From Falsiruegeria mediterranea M17 (GTDB lineage: Bacteria; Pseudomonadota; Alphaproteobacteria; Rhodobacterales; Rhodobacteraceae), in contig NZ_ONZG01000003.1 of NCBI RefSeq assembly GCF_900302455.1, forward strand, positions 248,001 to 312,000: a stretch of 64,000 bases of DNA, read 5' to 3'. Shown here in pieces: positions 27,103 to 36,073 of the stretch. Position 1 is the first letter of the stretch. Every line of letters starts with the position of its first letter. The position numbers and the translations under genes were made by a program. The notes under the pieces are model-generated. The model did not search any database. It worked only from the letters and a program-made list of their open reading frames with translations, and was not told where the DNA came from.

Positions 27103-27740
27103 TCAACGGCCGCGATCAGACCCGCGCTATCGTCGAACGTGGCATGGTGCGGGAGGTCGGCCACCGGTGTCTTGCGATACCCCTTGGTGAACAGCAGAAA
27201 CGGCACGCCCGCGCGGTGTGCGGTTTCGGCGTCAACCTCGCTGTCGCCAACATAGATCTGTTGCTTTGCCCCCAACGCGTCGAAGGTGGCGTGCAATGGG
27301 GCGGGGTCCGGTTTGCGTTGGGGCAGGCTGTCGCCGCCGATCACCACGTCAAAGAACTGCGCCATGTCCAGCGCGTCCAGCACATGACGAGCCGGGGCTT
27401 CGGGCTTGTTTGTGCACAGACCCATCTTGAGGCCCCGCGATTGCAGCGTCTCAAGCACCTCGGTGATGCCGGGATACACAACCGTCAGCGCGGTTGAGGC
27501 ACGGTTGTAGTGGGCGAGTGTTGCCGCCGACAGCTCGGCGTGACGGGCCATGTCCAACCCGACGTGCTCGATCACCAACTTCACAAGATGCGGCAGGCCG
27601 TTGCCGACAAAAGAGATCACGGTCGCAAGGTCCAGCGATTCGTACCCTTCGTCCGCCAGCATGGCGTTGACGGCGGCGGCAATGTCCGGTGCGCTGTCGA
27701 CAAGCGTGCCGTCCAGATCAAAGACGATGCTTGCGGTCAT
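27084..27740 (-). CDS. gph: phosphoglycolate phosphatase-like HAD hydrolase
   Basis: The start at 27740 follows AAAGGAGA. The 218-residue protein has all HAD motifs: F-D-L-D-G-T-L-V-D-S near the N terminus, L-C-T-N-K-P for motif II, K-P-D-P-A-P for motif III, and V-G-D-S-E-V-D for motif IV. The helical cap and motifs match bacterial Gph, which dephosphorylates 2-phosphoglycolate. Its 3' end overlaps the thioesterase gene by 19 bp. Other HAD substrates cannot be excluded. Confidence 0.85.
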   Translation of the reverse strand: MTASIVFDLDGTLVDSAPDIAAAVNAMLADEGYESLDLATVISFVGNGLPHLVKLVIEHVGLDMARHAELSAATLAHYNRASTALTVVYPGITEVLETLQSRGLKMGLCTNKPEAPARHVLDALDMAQFFDVVIGGDSLPQRKPDPAPLHATFDALGAKQQIYVGDSEVDAETAHRAGVPFLLFTKGYRKTPVADLPHHATFDDSAGLIAAVDQLLGS

Positions 27741-28051
27741 GGGCGATCTCCTTTGTTTCAGCCTTGAGTGACAGGGCCAGGACGCAAGCGCAAGAGGGGA
27801 CGTTCGCAGAATTCTGCAGGCGCAAAATTGCCCGCTTGACATACCTTACTATTTTTATCAGATTATGGATCAACACGAACAGCCACCCCATCTTGCCAAC
27901 CTGCTTTGCAAAGGGTCAGCCAATATCGCAACCCAGTCCGTTCTCTGGTTCGCAACATGCAAAGCATTGAATTCACATGTCTGCTTCCCCGAGCCCGGAC
28001 AAATGTCCCAGCCACCACTCGCATCCAGTCCAAAGCTCAGGAGATGATCCA
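27741..28051. promoter_or_regulatory. intergenic region upstream of hemP with a candidate promoter
   Basis: This 311-bp gap between gph and hemP contains an exact TTGACA at 27836-27841. An AT-rich stretch follows in which GATTAT, 19 bases downstream, could serve as -10. Iron control is expected for hemP genes, but no convincing Fur, Irr or RirA box could be read. The remaining 170 bp before the ATG form a long leader with no gene or clear fold that I recognise. Confidence 0.4.
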
Positions 28052-28219
28052 ATGAACGCGCAGACTTCTACTCCGACCCACGGTTACCCTGTTTCCCTGC
28101 TGCCCGCCCACAAGGCCGAAGAGCTGACCAAGGGTGGCAATCTGGCCCACATCGAGTTGGGCGATCAGCTCTACACGCTGCGGATCACCCGCGCAGGCAA
28201 ATTGATCCTGACCAAATGA
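28052..28219 (+). CDS. hemP: hemin uptake protein HemP
   Basis: This 55-residue protein has the conserved HemP C-terminal block: G-G-N-L-A-H-I, then Y-T-L-R-I-T-R-A-G-K-L-I-L-T-K. HemP is a small iron-regulated protein needed for induction of haem uptake genes in several proteobacteria. AGGAGA lies seven bases before the ATG. Its stop overlaps the start of the next gene, so the two are translationally coupled. No haem receptor or transporter gene is adjacent here. Confidence 0.93.
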   Translation: MNAQTSTPTHGYPVSLLPAHKAEELTKGGNLAHIELGDQLYTLRITRAGKLILTK

Positions 28220-28689
28220 GCGGCACACCTCGGGGCGGGGCGGCTGTTGGCCGTCTCGCCGACCTTGCCCCGGTCGAGGCGGGCGCGGTGATGTACCTGC
28301 GCATGTGGAGCGACAGCGCCCATTCCCGCGCTGATGCTGCCAGCGATTTTGACCTTGCTCTCGGGCGGGGCCTTGGCAAGTCGGCGATGTCGACGTTGGA
28401 GCAGATTTGCTCGCTCTGTGCGACACATGGGCGCCGCCCGTTGATGCGCCATGGGTTGGGTTGTTCCTGCCTGGGCGCAGATGAAAGCTGTTTCGCTCAG
28501 ATGATTGGCGCCGCTGCAGACGGCCAGCATGAAGACGCGATGATGATGGCCGCGTTGATCGTGCGACCGGACTTTGCCCCGTCTCTGGCGGCGCTGTCAG
28601 AGCAATTCGGGCTGGCCCTGCGGCGCATGACCCTTCCGTTTCAACATGGACGGGTGACCCATTCCCCCACGCCATCAGTGTTGCACTGA
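28216..28689 (+). CDS. conserved-looking protein co-translated with hemP, cysteine-containing
   Basis: The 157-residue protein is not assigned to a family. Its ATG overlaps the hemP stop (ATGA). It is soluble and mostly helical in composition. A compact cysteine cluster near residues 64-92 reads C-S-L-C, then G-C-S-C and D-E-S-C, with a nearby histidine. This arrangement could bind haem, iron or zinc. The coupling suggests a role in haem uptake or iron homeostasis. Codon use resembles that of the neighbours, so it looks like a real gene. Confidence 0.7.
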   Translation: MSGTPRGGAAVGRLADLAPVEAGAVMYLRMWSDSAHSRADAASDFDLALGRGLGKSAMSTLEQICSLCATHGRRPLMRHGLGCSCLGADESCFAQMIGAAADGQHEDAMMMAALIVRPDFAPSLAALSEQFGLALRRMTLPFQHGRVTHSPTPSVLH

Positions 28690-28757
28690 CAGCCTCAAGC
28701 CCTTTTCAACAAAGTCATTGTCGCCCCGGCCCTCCCTCAGGTCCGGGGCATTTTCTG

Positions 28758-31700
28758 TCAGCAGCACCCGCAGTCGTGATGATGGTGCTCATGCCCGCAG
28801 GAATGTTCGTGCGCGGGCGCAAAGTCGCCCACCTCGGACAGCACCTGATCCAAGGCCCAAAGGATCATCTCGACGTCTTCTGCCTCGATCGTCAGCGGCG
28901 GGCGGATTTTCAGGATGTTGTCCTTGGGTCCCTCGCTGCCGATCAGAATGCGGTGATCACGCATCCTGTTCTTGACGTATTTACAGATCTCTGTGCCCTC
29001 GGACCCGTCCGGATTGATCAGCTCAACGCCCAGGAACAGACCCATCCCGCGCACGTCTCCGACGCAGCCATGTTTGGCTTCAAGCGCCTTGAGCCCTGTC
29101 ATCAGCTTGTCGCCCATCTGCTGCGCATTGTCCTGCAGTCCTTCGTCATCGACAATGTCCAGCACCTCTTTGCCAATCCGGCACGATAGGGTGGACCCAC
29201 CAAAGGTCGAAAAGAACTCGATCCCGTTGTCAAAGCTCTGCGCGATCTCTTTGGTGGTGACCAGTACACCCAGAGGGTGCCCGTTGCCGATGGGTTTGCC
29301 CAAAACCACGATATCGGGCAGGGCGCCTTGGTGTTCGAACCCGAAATAGTGTTCTCCCAGACGGCCGAGGCCAGTTTGCACCTCATCTGCGATGCAGACC
29401 CCGCCAGCGGCGCGGATCTTCTCATAAACCGCAGGCAGATAGCCCTTGGGCGGGATGATTTGACCACCGACCGAGGGGAAGGTTTCGGCGATGAACCCAG
29501 CCAATCCCTGGCCCCGTTCTTGCAGCGCGGCAATGGCGGGATCAACGAGATCGGCAAACTTCCGGGCACGATCGCCATCATCGCGCTTGAAGCTGCCACG
29601 ATAGTCATCGGCCACCTCAACCAGTTCGACCCAATCCGCCTGACCGATGCCACCCGGCTTGTTGAACTTGTAGGCCGAGATTGCGACAGCCGCATTGGTG
29701 TTGCCGTGATAGCCATGATCCGGCGTCACGATCCCCTTGTTGCCGGTGTGCGCCCGCGCCAGCCGCAAGGCCAGTTCATTTGCCTCGGTGCCTGAGTTGA
29801 CGAAGAAGCAGACCTCCAGATGTTCAGGCATCTTCGACAGCACCTTGTCGGCAAAGGCAGTTTGTGCCGGATGCAGATAGCGGGTGTTCGAGTTCATGCG
29901 TTTGAGCTGATCCGCTGCGACCGCCTGAATGCGTGGGTGTGCGTGGCCCACATGGGGAACGTTGTTGTAGGCGTCCAGATAGGGCCGCCCCCATTCGTCG
30001 AACAGATGGTGTTTCCAGCCCCGCATTAGCATGACCGGATCGTCATAGGTCAAGCTTAGGTTGCCGCCGAAATGATCCTGACGCCCTTGCAGCACGCCAC
30101 CCTTGTCGGTCGGCTGATAGAACACCTTGTCATCGGGCAGATTCAGCATAGGCGCCGGGTTGGGGCAGACCTTGTGCCACAGGTACATCTCGTCGGGGTC
30201 GCCCACGCCGGGCCAGTCGGCCTCCATCCCGTCGGTGGTCAGGGCCAGCTGGAAATGAACATGCGGAGCCCAACCGCCGTTTTGCGTGTGATCGCCAAGC
30301 CGGGCAAAGGCCGCGCCGCGCGCCACCGGGTCGCCGGGTTTAAGACGGTCACAAACCTCGGGGTCCAAATGACCATAAAGTGTGTAGAACGCGTCACCTT
30401 CCGGTGTTTCGTGATACAGGATCACGACGCCGCCATAATCCAGATGCCCAGTGCGGTTCTCGACCACCTCTACCCGCGCGCTCATCGGTGCATAAAGCGG
30501 CGTTCCCGCAGGGGCAAAGACATCCACTGCCAGATGTACGGTGCGTCGGTCGCTGGCCTTCCAGGGGCCCTTGCGGAACCCAGGTTCGGCATAGATCAGG
30601 CGCGGTTCGCTGTAGTAACCCAGCCACCAATCAGGGCCAAATTCCTCACCCACGCGCGCGGCTTCCTCCAGCGGCATGTTAAACGGGTTCTGCGGCCAAG
30701 TAGAGTTCTCGACCGAGAGCGAACCCATCGGCACATCGCTTAGATCGCGACCAAAGAGGTCGGCAAACTCGCCCCGGTGTTCCTCCAGATAGGCGTGAAC
30801 CCGGTCGGCACCATCGGTCACGGGGAGGTAGCAGGCCGCGCGCAGGCGCGCCGACATCAGGCCACCGTTGACCGCATCATTCTCAAGGAACCGCCACGCG
30901 GGCGCCTGAGAGATGGTCACGTAGGGATCTTCGGGGTTCTCCACCGCCATCAGGGTCGAATTCACCACCGACACCGCCAGCCGCATTCGCAGCAATGGCC
31001 AGATCAGATCGACCTCTTGGGCGCTCAGCCGTCCGGCCGCGTGATAGCCTTGGACCAGCCCGGCCAGTGCTGCCTCGGGGTTGGGATGATCCAGCACGAT
31101 ATAGGCGCCACAGATGGCCAGATCGCAGATCCGTGGCGCGGCGAACATGTCGCCCAGATCAATCAGACCCGATACCTGCTTGGGCTCACCCAATGCGCCC
31201 TCGACCAGGATGTTGTAGTCATTGGCATCGTTGTGGATCGCTTGTTTTGGTAGGGTCTCCAACTCGGGCTTGATCGCTGCAAAGGCCTGGACGATGTCCG
31301 CCAACAGCGCCCGCCGTGTCGGATCTTCGACTGCATCCAGTTTGTTGGCGATCCAACCGCCCTGCATCAGATCCCACTTGAATGCCCGCGCAAGGCCGTC
31401 GTGCTCGAACCCCTTGAGCGCCCGTCCGGTTGCGCCCAGAACCCGACCCAGTTTGACGATCAGATCCAGCGGCTTTGGGTTGGACTTGGCGTAACACTCG
31501 CCCGGCAGCCGTTCGAGCAGCCAGGCAAGACGGGGTGCGCCTGTTTCATCGGCAATCTCAGGTAGAAAAGCGCCATCGATTGTTGGGAACACCTTGGGGA
31601 ACGGCAGGCCAGGTGCCGCCGCAGCGATGTGCTCCAAAGCCTTGACCTGCATGTCGACAAGATCGGGCGCACAGCCCGCGCGCATGACTTTCAACACATA

Positions 31701-31826
31701 GTCCTGCCCGTTGGTGGCGCGCGCCAGAAAGTTCAGGTCATATTCGCCATCCAGCCGCTCCAGTTTTGCCTCATGACCCCAAACATTGCGCAGTGCAGCT
31801 GCCCAGAATTCCAAATCCACGCTCAT
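28758..31826 (-). CDS. three-domain fusion: APH-like kinase + M23 peptidase-like + class III aminotransferase-like lyase
   Basis: This 1022-residue protein has three enzyme modules. Residues 1-340 are an APH/choline-kinase-like kinase with the catalytic H-N-D-A-N-D-Y-N (198-205) and I-D-L-G-D (222-226). Residues 400-565 are an M23-type domain with H-L-A-V-D (431-435), Y-G-H (486) and H-V-H (522-524), so the metal ligands are intact. Residues 580-1000 are a class III aminotransferase fold with D814 and PLP lysine K844 in G-K-P-I-G-N-G. Human relatives of the outer modules are hydroxylysine kinase and the phospholyases AGXT2L1/2. It likely phosphorylates a hydroxylated amine, then eliminates phosphate. 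The last 17 residues are a His/Cys tail. AAGGAAGG precedes the ATG. Confidence 0.85.
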   Translation of the reverse strand: MSVDLEFWAAALRNVWGHEAKLERLDGEYDLNFLARATNGQDYVLKVMRAGCAPDLVDMQVKALEHIAAAAPGLPFPKVFPTIDGAFLPEIADETGAPRLAWLLERLPGECYAKSNPKPLDLIVKLGRVLGATGRALKGFEHDGLARAFKWDLMQGGWIANKLDAVEDPTRRALLADIVQAFAAIKPELETLPKQAIHNDANDYNILVEGALGEPKQVSGLIDLGDMFAAPRICDLAICGAYIVLDHPNPEAALAGLVQGYHAAGRLSAQEVDLIWPLLRMRLAVSVVNSTLMAVENPEDPYVTISQAPAWRFLENDAVNGGLMSARLRAACYLPVTDGADRVHAYLEEHRGEFADLFGRDLSDVPMGSLSVENSTWPQNPFNMPLEEAARVGEEFGPDWWLGYYSEPRLIYAEPGFRKGPWKASDRRTVHLAVDVFAPAGTPLYAPMSARVEVVENRTGHLDYGGVVILYHETPEGDAFYTLYGHLDPEVCDRLKPGDPVARGAAFARLGDHTQNGGWAPHVHFQLALTTDGMEADWPGVGDPDEMYLWHKVCPNPAPMLNLPDDKVFYQPTDKGGVLQGRQDHFGGNLSLTYDDPVMLMRGWKHHLFDEWGRPYLDAYNNVPHVGHAHPRIQAVAADQLKRMNSNTRYLHPAQTAFADKVLSKMPEHLEVCFFVNSGTEANELALRLARAHTGNKGIVTPDHGYHGNTNAAVAISAYKFNKPGGIGQADWVELVEVADDYRGSFKRDDGDRARKFADLVDPAIAALQERGQGLAGFIAETFPSVGGQIIPPKGYLPAVYEKIRAAGGVCIADEVQTGLGRLGEHYFGFEHQGALPDIVVLGKPIGNGHPLGVLVTTKEIAQSFDNGIEFFSTFGGSTLSCRIGKEVLDIVDDEGLQDNAQQMGDKLMTGLKALEAKHGCVGDVRGMGLFLGVELINPDGSEGTEICKYVKNRMRDHRILIGSEGPKDNILKIRPPLTIEAEDVEMILWALDQVLSEVGDFAPAHEHSCGHEHHHHDCGCC

Positions 31827-31877
31827 ATTTCGCGCCTTCCTTGGGCCACTTCACCCTTTTAAAAATACTCCGGGGGA

Positions 31878-31904
31878 GTCGCGTAGCGACGGGGGCAGCG
31901 CCCC
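31878..31904 (-). terminator. double-hairpin terminator after the oxidoreductase gene
   Basis: Two adjacent small hairpins (GTCGC-gta-GCGAC and GGGGC-agc-GCCCC) follow the oxidoreductase stop on the minus strand. A TATTTTT run comes about ten bases further. This fits an intrinsic terminator and makes the fusion gene at 31826 a separate unit. Confidence 0.55.
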
Positions 31905-31913
31905 GACCCTGTT

Positions 31914-32786
31914 TCAGTCCAACGCCTTCAGACGCTTGAACAGAGACGAGGTATCCCAGCGACCACCGCCCATCTTCTGCACGTCCTTGTAGAACTGATC
32001 GACCAGTGCCGTGACCGGCAGCGAGGCGCCGTTCACCTCGGCCTCATCGAGGCAGATACCCAGATCCTTGCGCATCCAGTCGACGGCAAAGCCATAGTCG
32101 AAATGATCGTCAAGCATCGTCTCATGCCGGTTCACCATCTGCCAGCTGCCTGCGGCACCCTGGCTGATCACCTCGACCACCGCGCGACCGTCCAGCCCCG
32201 CTTTCTCGGCAAAATGCAGCGCCTCGGACAGGCCCTGAACAAGACCGGCGATGGCGATCTGATTGGCCATCTTGCAGCGCTGACCGGCGCCCGCCTCGCC
32301 AATGCGGCGGCAGATCTTGGAATAGACCTCCATCACGGGCCGGGCGGTGTCGTATGCTGTTTGGTCACCGCCACACATGATCGACAGCACGCCGTTTTCG
32401 GCCCCGGCCTGACCGCCCGAGATCGGGGCGTCGACAAAGGACAGGCCAGCCGCAGAGGCGATATCACCCAATTCGCTTGTGACCTTGGCCGAAACTGTGG
32501 TGTGATCGACAAAGATCGCACCCGCTTTCATGGCCGCAAATGCGCCGTCTGCACCGGTGCAGACCATGCGCAGGTCATCGTCGTTGCCCACGCAGGCCAT
32601 GACCAGATCGGCGTCCTTCACGGCCTCAGCCGGGGTGACCCCTAATGCGCCACCATGTTCGGCGACCCAGGCTTCGGCCTTGGCGGTGGTGCGGTTGTAG
32701 ACGGTGACGGAATGTCCGGCGGCTTGCAGGTGGCCCGCCATGGGATAGCCCATGACCCCCAGGCCCAGGAATGCGATGTTTGCCAT
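31914..32786 (-). CDS. NAD(P)-dependent beta-hydroxyacid dehydrogenase (3-hydroxyisobutyrate dehydrogenase-like)
   Basis: The start at 32786 gives M-A-N-I-A-F-L-G-L-G-V-M-G-Y-P-M, the Rossmann G-x-G-x-x-G motif of the family. The 290-residue protein has the substrate motif V-D-A-P-I-S-G-G-Q-A-G-A and the catalytic lysine region G-Q-R-C-K-M-A-N-Q. Family members oxidise 3-hydroxyisobutyrate, tartronate semialdehyde-type or related acids. The exact substrate cannot be told, and no valine-degradation gene is adjacent. Confidence 0.88.
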   Translation of the reverse strand: MANIAFLGLGVMGYPMAGHLQAAGHSVTVYNRTTAKAEAWVAEHGGALGVTPAEAVKDADLVMACVGNDDDLRMVCTGADGAFAAMKAGAIFVDHTTVSAKVTSELGDIASAAGLSFVDAPISGGQAGAENGVLSIMCGGDQTAYDTARPVMEVYSKICRRIGEAGAGQRCKMANQIAIAGLVQGLSEALHFAEKAGLDGRAVVEVISQGAAGSWQMVNRHETMLDDHFDYGFAVDWMRKDLGICLDEAEVNGASLPVTALVDQFYKDVQKMGGGRWDTSSLFKRLKALD

Positions 32787-32882
32787 AGTTTTGATCCTCT
32801 CGGCTGTGCGGTCCCTCTCCCCAAGGGTCGCTCTCGCGCAGAGACAAATCAAAGCTGGCGGCGCAGGGCAACCCCCGTTTGT

Positions 32883-33272
32883 TCAACTGGTGCCGCCCAG
32901 GTCCTGCAAGATCGGGCAATCGGGGCGATCATCGCCCGCGCAGCAGTCCACCAGATGGGTCAGCGTATCGCGCATGGCCTGCAGGTCGGCGATCTTTGCC
33001 TCGATCTTGGCTAGATGCGATCTTGCCACCCGTTTGACATCAGAACTGGCGCGGGTTTCATCCTCGTACAGCGCCAACAGGGTTCGGCAATCCTCGATGG
33101 TGAAGCCAAGGGCGCGGGCGCGGCCCAGAAAGGCCAGCTTATGCAGGTCCTGGTCACGAAACTGGCGATAGCCGTTGTCGCTGCGTCCGGGAACAACGAG
33201 GCCGATGTCCTCATAGTAGCGGATGGTCTTGGGGGGCAGGCCGGTTTGTGCGGCGACGTCTCCGATGTTCAT
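32883..33272 (-). CDS. cueR: Cu(I)-responsive MerR-family regulator
   Basis: The start at 33272 gives M-N-I-G-D-V-A-A-Q-T-G, the typical MerR winged-helix start, ten bases after the copA stop. The 129-residue protein has a long dimer helix and the copper-binding C-terminal loop C-C-A-G-D-D-R-P-D-C-P-I-L, as in HmrR/CueR. It should activate copA by untwisting a promoter with a 19-bp spacer, and such a promoter is present at 35793-35823. It is encoded in the operon it controls. Confidence 0.93.
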   Translation of the reverse strand: MNIGDVAAQTGLPPKTIRYYEDIGLVVPGRSDNGYRQFRDQDLHKLAFLGRARALGFTIEDCRTLLALYEDETRASSDVKRVARSHLAKIEAKIADLQAMRDTLTHLVDCCAGDDRPDCPILQDLGGTS

Positions 33273-33282
33273 GGATGACCTC

Positions 33283-35760
33283 TCATTCTGCTGGTGCGGG
33301 CTTGAGTGTGGCTGCGGTTTGGGTCGCAGGCACAGAGCGTGCCACAAAGCGCAGCCGCAGCGCGTTGGTCAGGACAAAGACGCTCGACAGGGCCATGGCA
33401 CCTGCTGCAAGCATGGGTGACAGCAGTGGCCCACCAAACGGATAGAGCACCCCGGCCGCGACTGGGATCAGCAGCGTGTTGTACCCAAAAGCCCAGCCCA
33501 GGTTCTGGCGGATGTTGCGCAAGGTGTGGCGCGAGATTTCATAGGCGTTGGTCACGCCCGTAACCTCGCCCGACATCAGCACCACATCCGCGGCCTCGAT
33601 CGCCACATCCGTGCCGGTTCCGATGGCGATGCCCACATCGGCTGAGGCCAACGCGGGCGCGTCATTGATCCCGTCGCCAACAAAAGCCACCGCACCAAAG
33701 CGGGCGCGCAGATCGGTGAGAGCGTCGACCTTGCCGCCGGGCATAACCTCGGCCACCACATGATCGATCTGCAGCTCGGCGGCGATGGCCTGAGCGGTTG
33801 CTGCATTGTCGCCGGTGATCATGGCAACGGTCAGCCCTTGGTCGTGCAGAGCCGCAATGGCGTCGTGGCTTTGCGTTTTGATCGGATCAGCCACGGCCAA
33901 TGCGGCGGCCGCCGTGCCGTCGATGGCCACATAAAGCGGCGTTTTACCCTTTGCCGCCAGCTTTTGCGCCTGGGGCTCAAGCGCTGAGACGTCGATGTTC
34001 TGCCGCGTCATCAGGCGATCTGCACCAATCACGACCGAGCGACCTTCGACCTGAGCCCTCAGGCCAAGTCCTGTGAGCGATTCAAATGCGGTCACATCGG
34101 GCAGCGGGCCAGGAGCGGCTTGTGTGATGGCGCGCGCGATTGGGTGTTCCGACGACGCCTCGGCAGCGGCGGCGAGGCGTAGAACCTCGTCACGATCAAA
34201 TCCTTCGGCCGCGATCAGATCAGTCAGCTCGGGGCGTCCCATCGTCAACGTGCCGGTCTTGTCAAAGGCCACGACGCGGGTGTCCTGCAAGGCTTGCAGC
34301 GCGTCGCCCTTGCGGAACAGCACCCCCATTTCAGCGGCGCGCCCAGTGCCCACCATGATCGAGGTCGGTGTGGCCAGACCCATGGCGCAGGGGCAGGCGA
34401 TGATCAGTACGGACACCCCGGCCACCAGCGCCATCGACAGCGCCGGGTCGGGGCCAAAGATCAGCCATACCACCACGGTCAGCGCAGCGGTCGCCAGAAC
34501 GGCAGGCACAAACCATGCGGTGATGCGGTCAACCATTCCCTGGATCGGCAGTTTGGCGCCTTGTGCCTGTTCCACCATGGCGATGATCTGGGCCAATACC
34601 GTGTCTGCGCCAACCTTGGTCGCGGTGACACGCAAAGCCCCGGTGCCATTCAACGTGCCACCAACGACTGTATCCCCAGCGGATTTGAGAACCGGAACAG
34701 GCTCGCCTGTGATCATGCTTTCGTCGACATAGGTCTGACCGTCCAGAACCGCTCCATCCACGGCGATGCGCTCGCCGGGGCGGACGTGCAAAAGGTCTCC
34801 GGCCCCGATTTCGGCAATGGGGCGCTCGGTGACGATTCCATCGACCTCGACCCGCGCGGTTTTGGGCTGCAGGCCGATGAGCTTGCGAATGGCTGCGCCT
34901 GTACGCCCCTTGGCGCGCGCCTCGAGCAGGCGACCAAAGAGGATCAGGACCACGATCACCGCCGCCGCCTCAAAATAGACGTTGGCGGTGCCTGCGGGCA
35001 GCAGGTCTGGTGCAAATGTTGAAAGAACCGAGAACCCATAGGCCGCAAGCGTCCCGATCGCGACGAGGGCGTTCATGTCCGGAGTGCCACGGAAGAGGGC
35101 AGGCAGGCCTTTGGCATAGAACATGCGGCCCGGACCGATCAGAATGACGCTGGTCAAGGCAAACTGGATCAGCTGGCTGGTCTGCTGCCCAATGGTGGCG
35201 TGGACCCAGTGGTGAAAGGCAGGGATCATGTGCCCACCCATTTCCAGCACAAAGACAGGCAGCGCCAAAAGGGCCGCAAAGAGGGTTTGGCGGGCAAGCG
35301 TTTGGATTTCCTCGGCCTTGCGGTCCATGGCCTCGGGCGTTTCGCTTGGTGGTGTGGCTGCATAACCAGCTTGGGTGACGGTTGCTGCCAGAGTGCTTGG
35401 GTCGGTCGTGCCGGTTGCGAAGGTTACGCTTGCGGTTTCCGTGGCCAGGTTGACATTGGCCAAGATTACACCGGGTGCTGCCAAGAGGGCGCGCTCGACC
35501 CGACCGACACAGGAGGCACAATTGAGCCCTTCGATGATCAGTTGGGTGTCTTGGGTCGCGACAGGATAGCCTTTGTTCGACAGGGCCGCAGCGATGTCGA
35601 CAAGTGGCGCGTCATGGCTGACATGCGCCGTTTCAGAGGCAAAGTTCACTTGCGCCTGATCGACGCCGGGTAGAGCGTTCAAAGCAGACTCGACCTTGCC
35701 CACACATGACGCGCAGCCCATGCCGGTGATCTGGAGTGTTGTGGTGGTGTGATGCGACAT
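33283..35760 (-). CDS. copA: P1B-type Cu+ exporting ATPase
   Basis: The start at ATG 35760 fits the position of the upstream promoter; a TTG four codons earlier is a weak alternative. The 825-residue pump has two N-terminal HMA metal-binding domains (G-M-G-C-A-S-C and G-L-N-C-A-S-C) and eight membrane segments, with the transport motif A-C-P-C-A-M-G. D-K-T-G-T-L-T is phosphorylated, and the soluble domain ends at [10 protein letters not shown]. It exports Cu+ across the inner membrane. cueR follows in the same operon. Confidence 0.95.
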   Translation of the reverse strand: MSHHTTTTLQITGMGCASCVGKVESALNALPGVDQAQVNFASETAHVSHDAPLVDIAAALSNKGYPVATQDTQLIIEGLNCASCVGRVERALLAAPGVILANVNLATETASVTFATGTTDPSTLAATVTQAGYAATPPSETPEAMDRKAEEIQTLARQTLFAALLALPVFVLEMGGHMIPAFHHWVHATIGQQTSQLIQFALTSVILIGPGRMFYAKGLPALFRGTPDMNALVAIGTLAAYGFSVLSTFAPDLLPAGTANVYFEAAAVIVVLILFGRLLEARAKGRTGAAIRKLIGLQPKTARVEVDGIVTERPIAEIGAGDLLHVRPGERIAVDGAVLDGQTYVDESMITGEPVPVLKSAGDTVVGGTLNGTGALRVTATKVGADTVLAQIIAMVEQAQGAKLPIQGMVDRITAWFVPAVLATAALTVVVWLIFGPDPALSMALVAGVSVLIIACPCAMGLATPTSIMVGTGRAAEMGVLFRKGDALQALQDTRVVAFDKTGTLTMGRPELTDLIAAEGFDRDEVLRLAAAAEASSEHPIARAITQAAPGPLPDVTAFESLTGLGLRAQVEGRSVVIGADRLMTRQNIDVSALEPQAQKLAAKGKTPLYVAIDGTAAAALAVADPIKTQSHDAIAALHDQGLTVAMITGDNAATAQAIAAELQIDHVVAEVMPGGKVDALTDLRARFGAVAFVGDGINDAPALASADVGIAIGTGTDVAIEAADVVLMSGEVTGVTNAYEISRHTLRNIRQNLGWAFGYNTLLIPVAAGVLYPFGGPLLSPMLAAGAMALSSVFVLTNALRLRFVARSVPATQTAATLKPAPAE

Positions 35761-35792
35761 ATTCGAGGCCAAACATTTCTTGAGTCGTGCCT

Positions 35793-35823
35793 CAGATAAG
35801 GGTTCCAGTTAGGGGAAGGTCAA
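35793..35823 (-). promoter_or_regulatory. MerR/CueR-type promoter and operator of copA
   Basis: On the minus strand TTGACC (35823-35818) and TATCTG (35798-35793) are separated by exactly 19 bases, the overlong spacer expected for MerR activators. The spacer holds TTCC-N7-GGAA, and the left arm ACCTTCC matches the CueR/HmrR consensus. The copA ATG lies about 33 bases downstream of the -10. The gene for a Cu-responsive MerR protein is in the same operon. Confidence 0.75.
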
Positions 35824-36073
35824 GGGGTGCCTTTCGATCTGTAGTTTTGCGGGCAGCCACGGCGTGTCCGGGGGGCTCCCGCCTGTCGATCAGGCATCAA
35901 AGATGCCCTCCTCCCGTTGGGCCGCGCCGCGCTGCGCGCGGCGCTTGACGCTTTGGGCAAAACAAGTGCCCCGAGCGGGACCGCGCCGAGCCAAAGGCGA
36001 GGCGCCCGGCCCAAAGCCGTTAGCGGTGCTGGCGCAGCCAGGATCGCTCGGGTGCGGGAGCGCCCCCGTCCAA
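35824..36073. other. GC-rich intergenic region between copA and SDR gene
   Basis: These 250 bases contain no convincing gene. A 13-base segment CTCCTCCCGTTGG at 35908-35920 followed by a 9-bp perfect stem (35924-35944) matches the left edge of the 130-nt repeats near 59.7 and 61.2 kb. The right half does not match. Several other GC-rich short palindromes are present. Confidence 0.5.

Noticed and set aside
27836-27880. Fur, Irr or RirA box in the hemP promoter
   Set aside because: The region is AT-rich and suggestive, but no sequence matches a known box well enough to name one.
28758-31826. Cell-wall hydrolase or phage endolysin, based on the M23 motif
   Set aside because: The M23 segment is internal to a cytosolic kinase/aminotransferase chain without a signal peptide, and no phage genes are near.
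35761-35772. TTG start of copA four codons upstream
   Set aside because: The ATG at 35760 gives a normal N terminus, neither site has a strong ribosome signal, and TTG starts are rarer.
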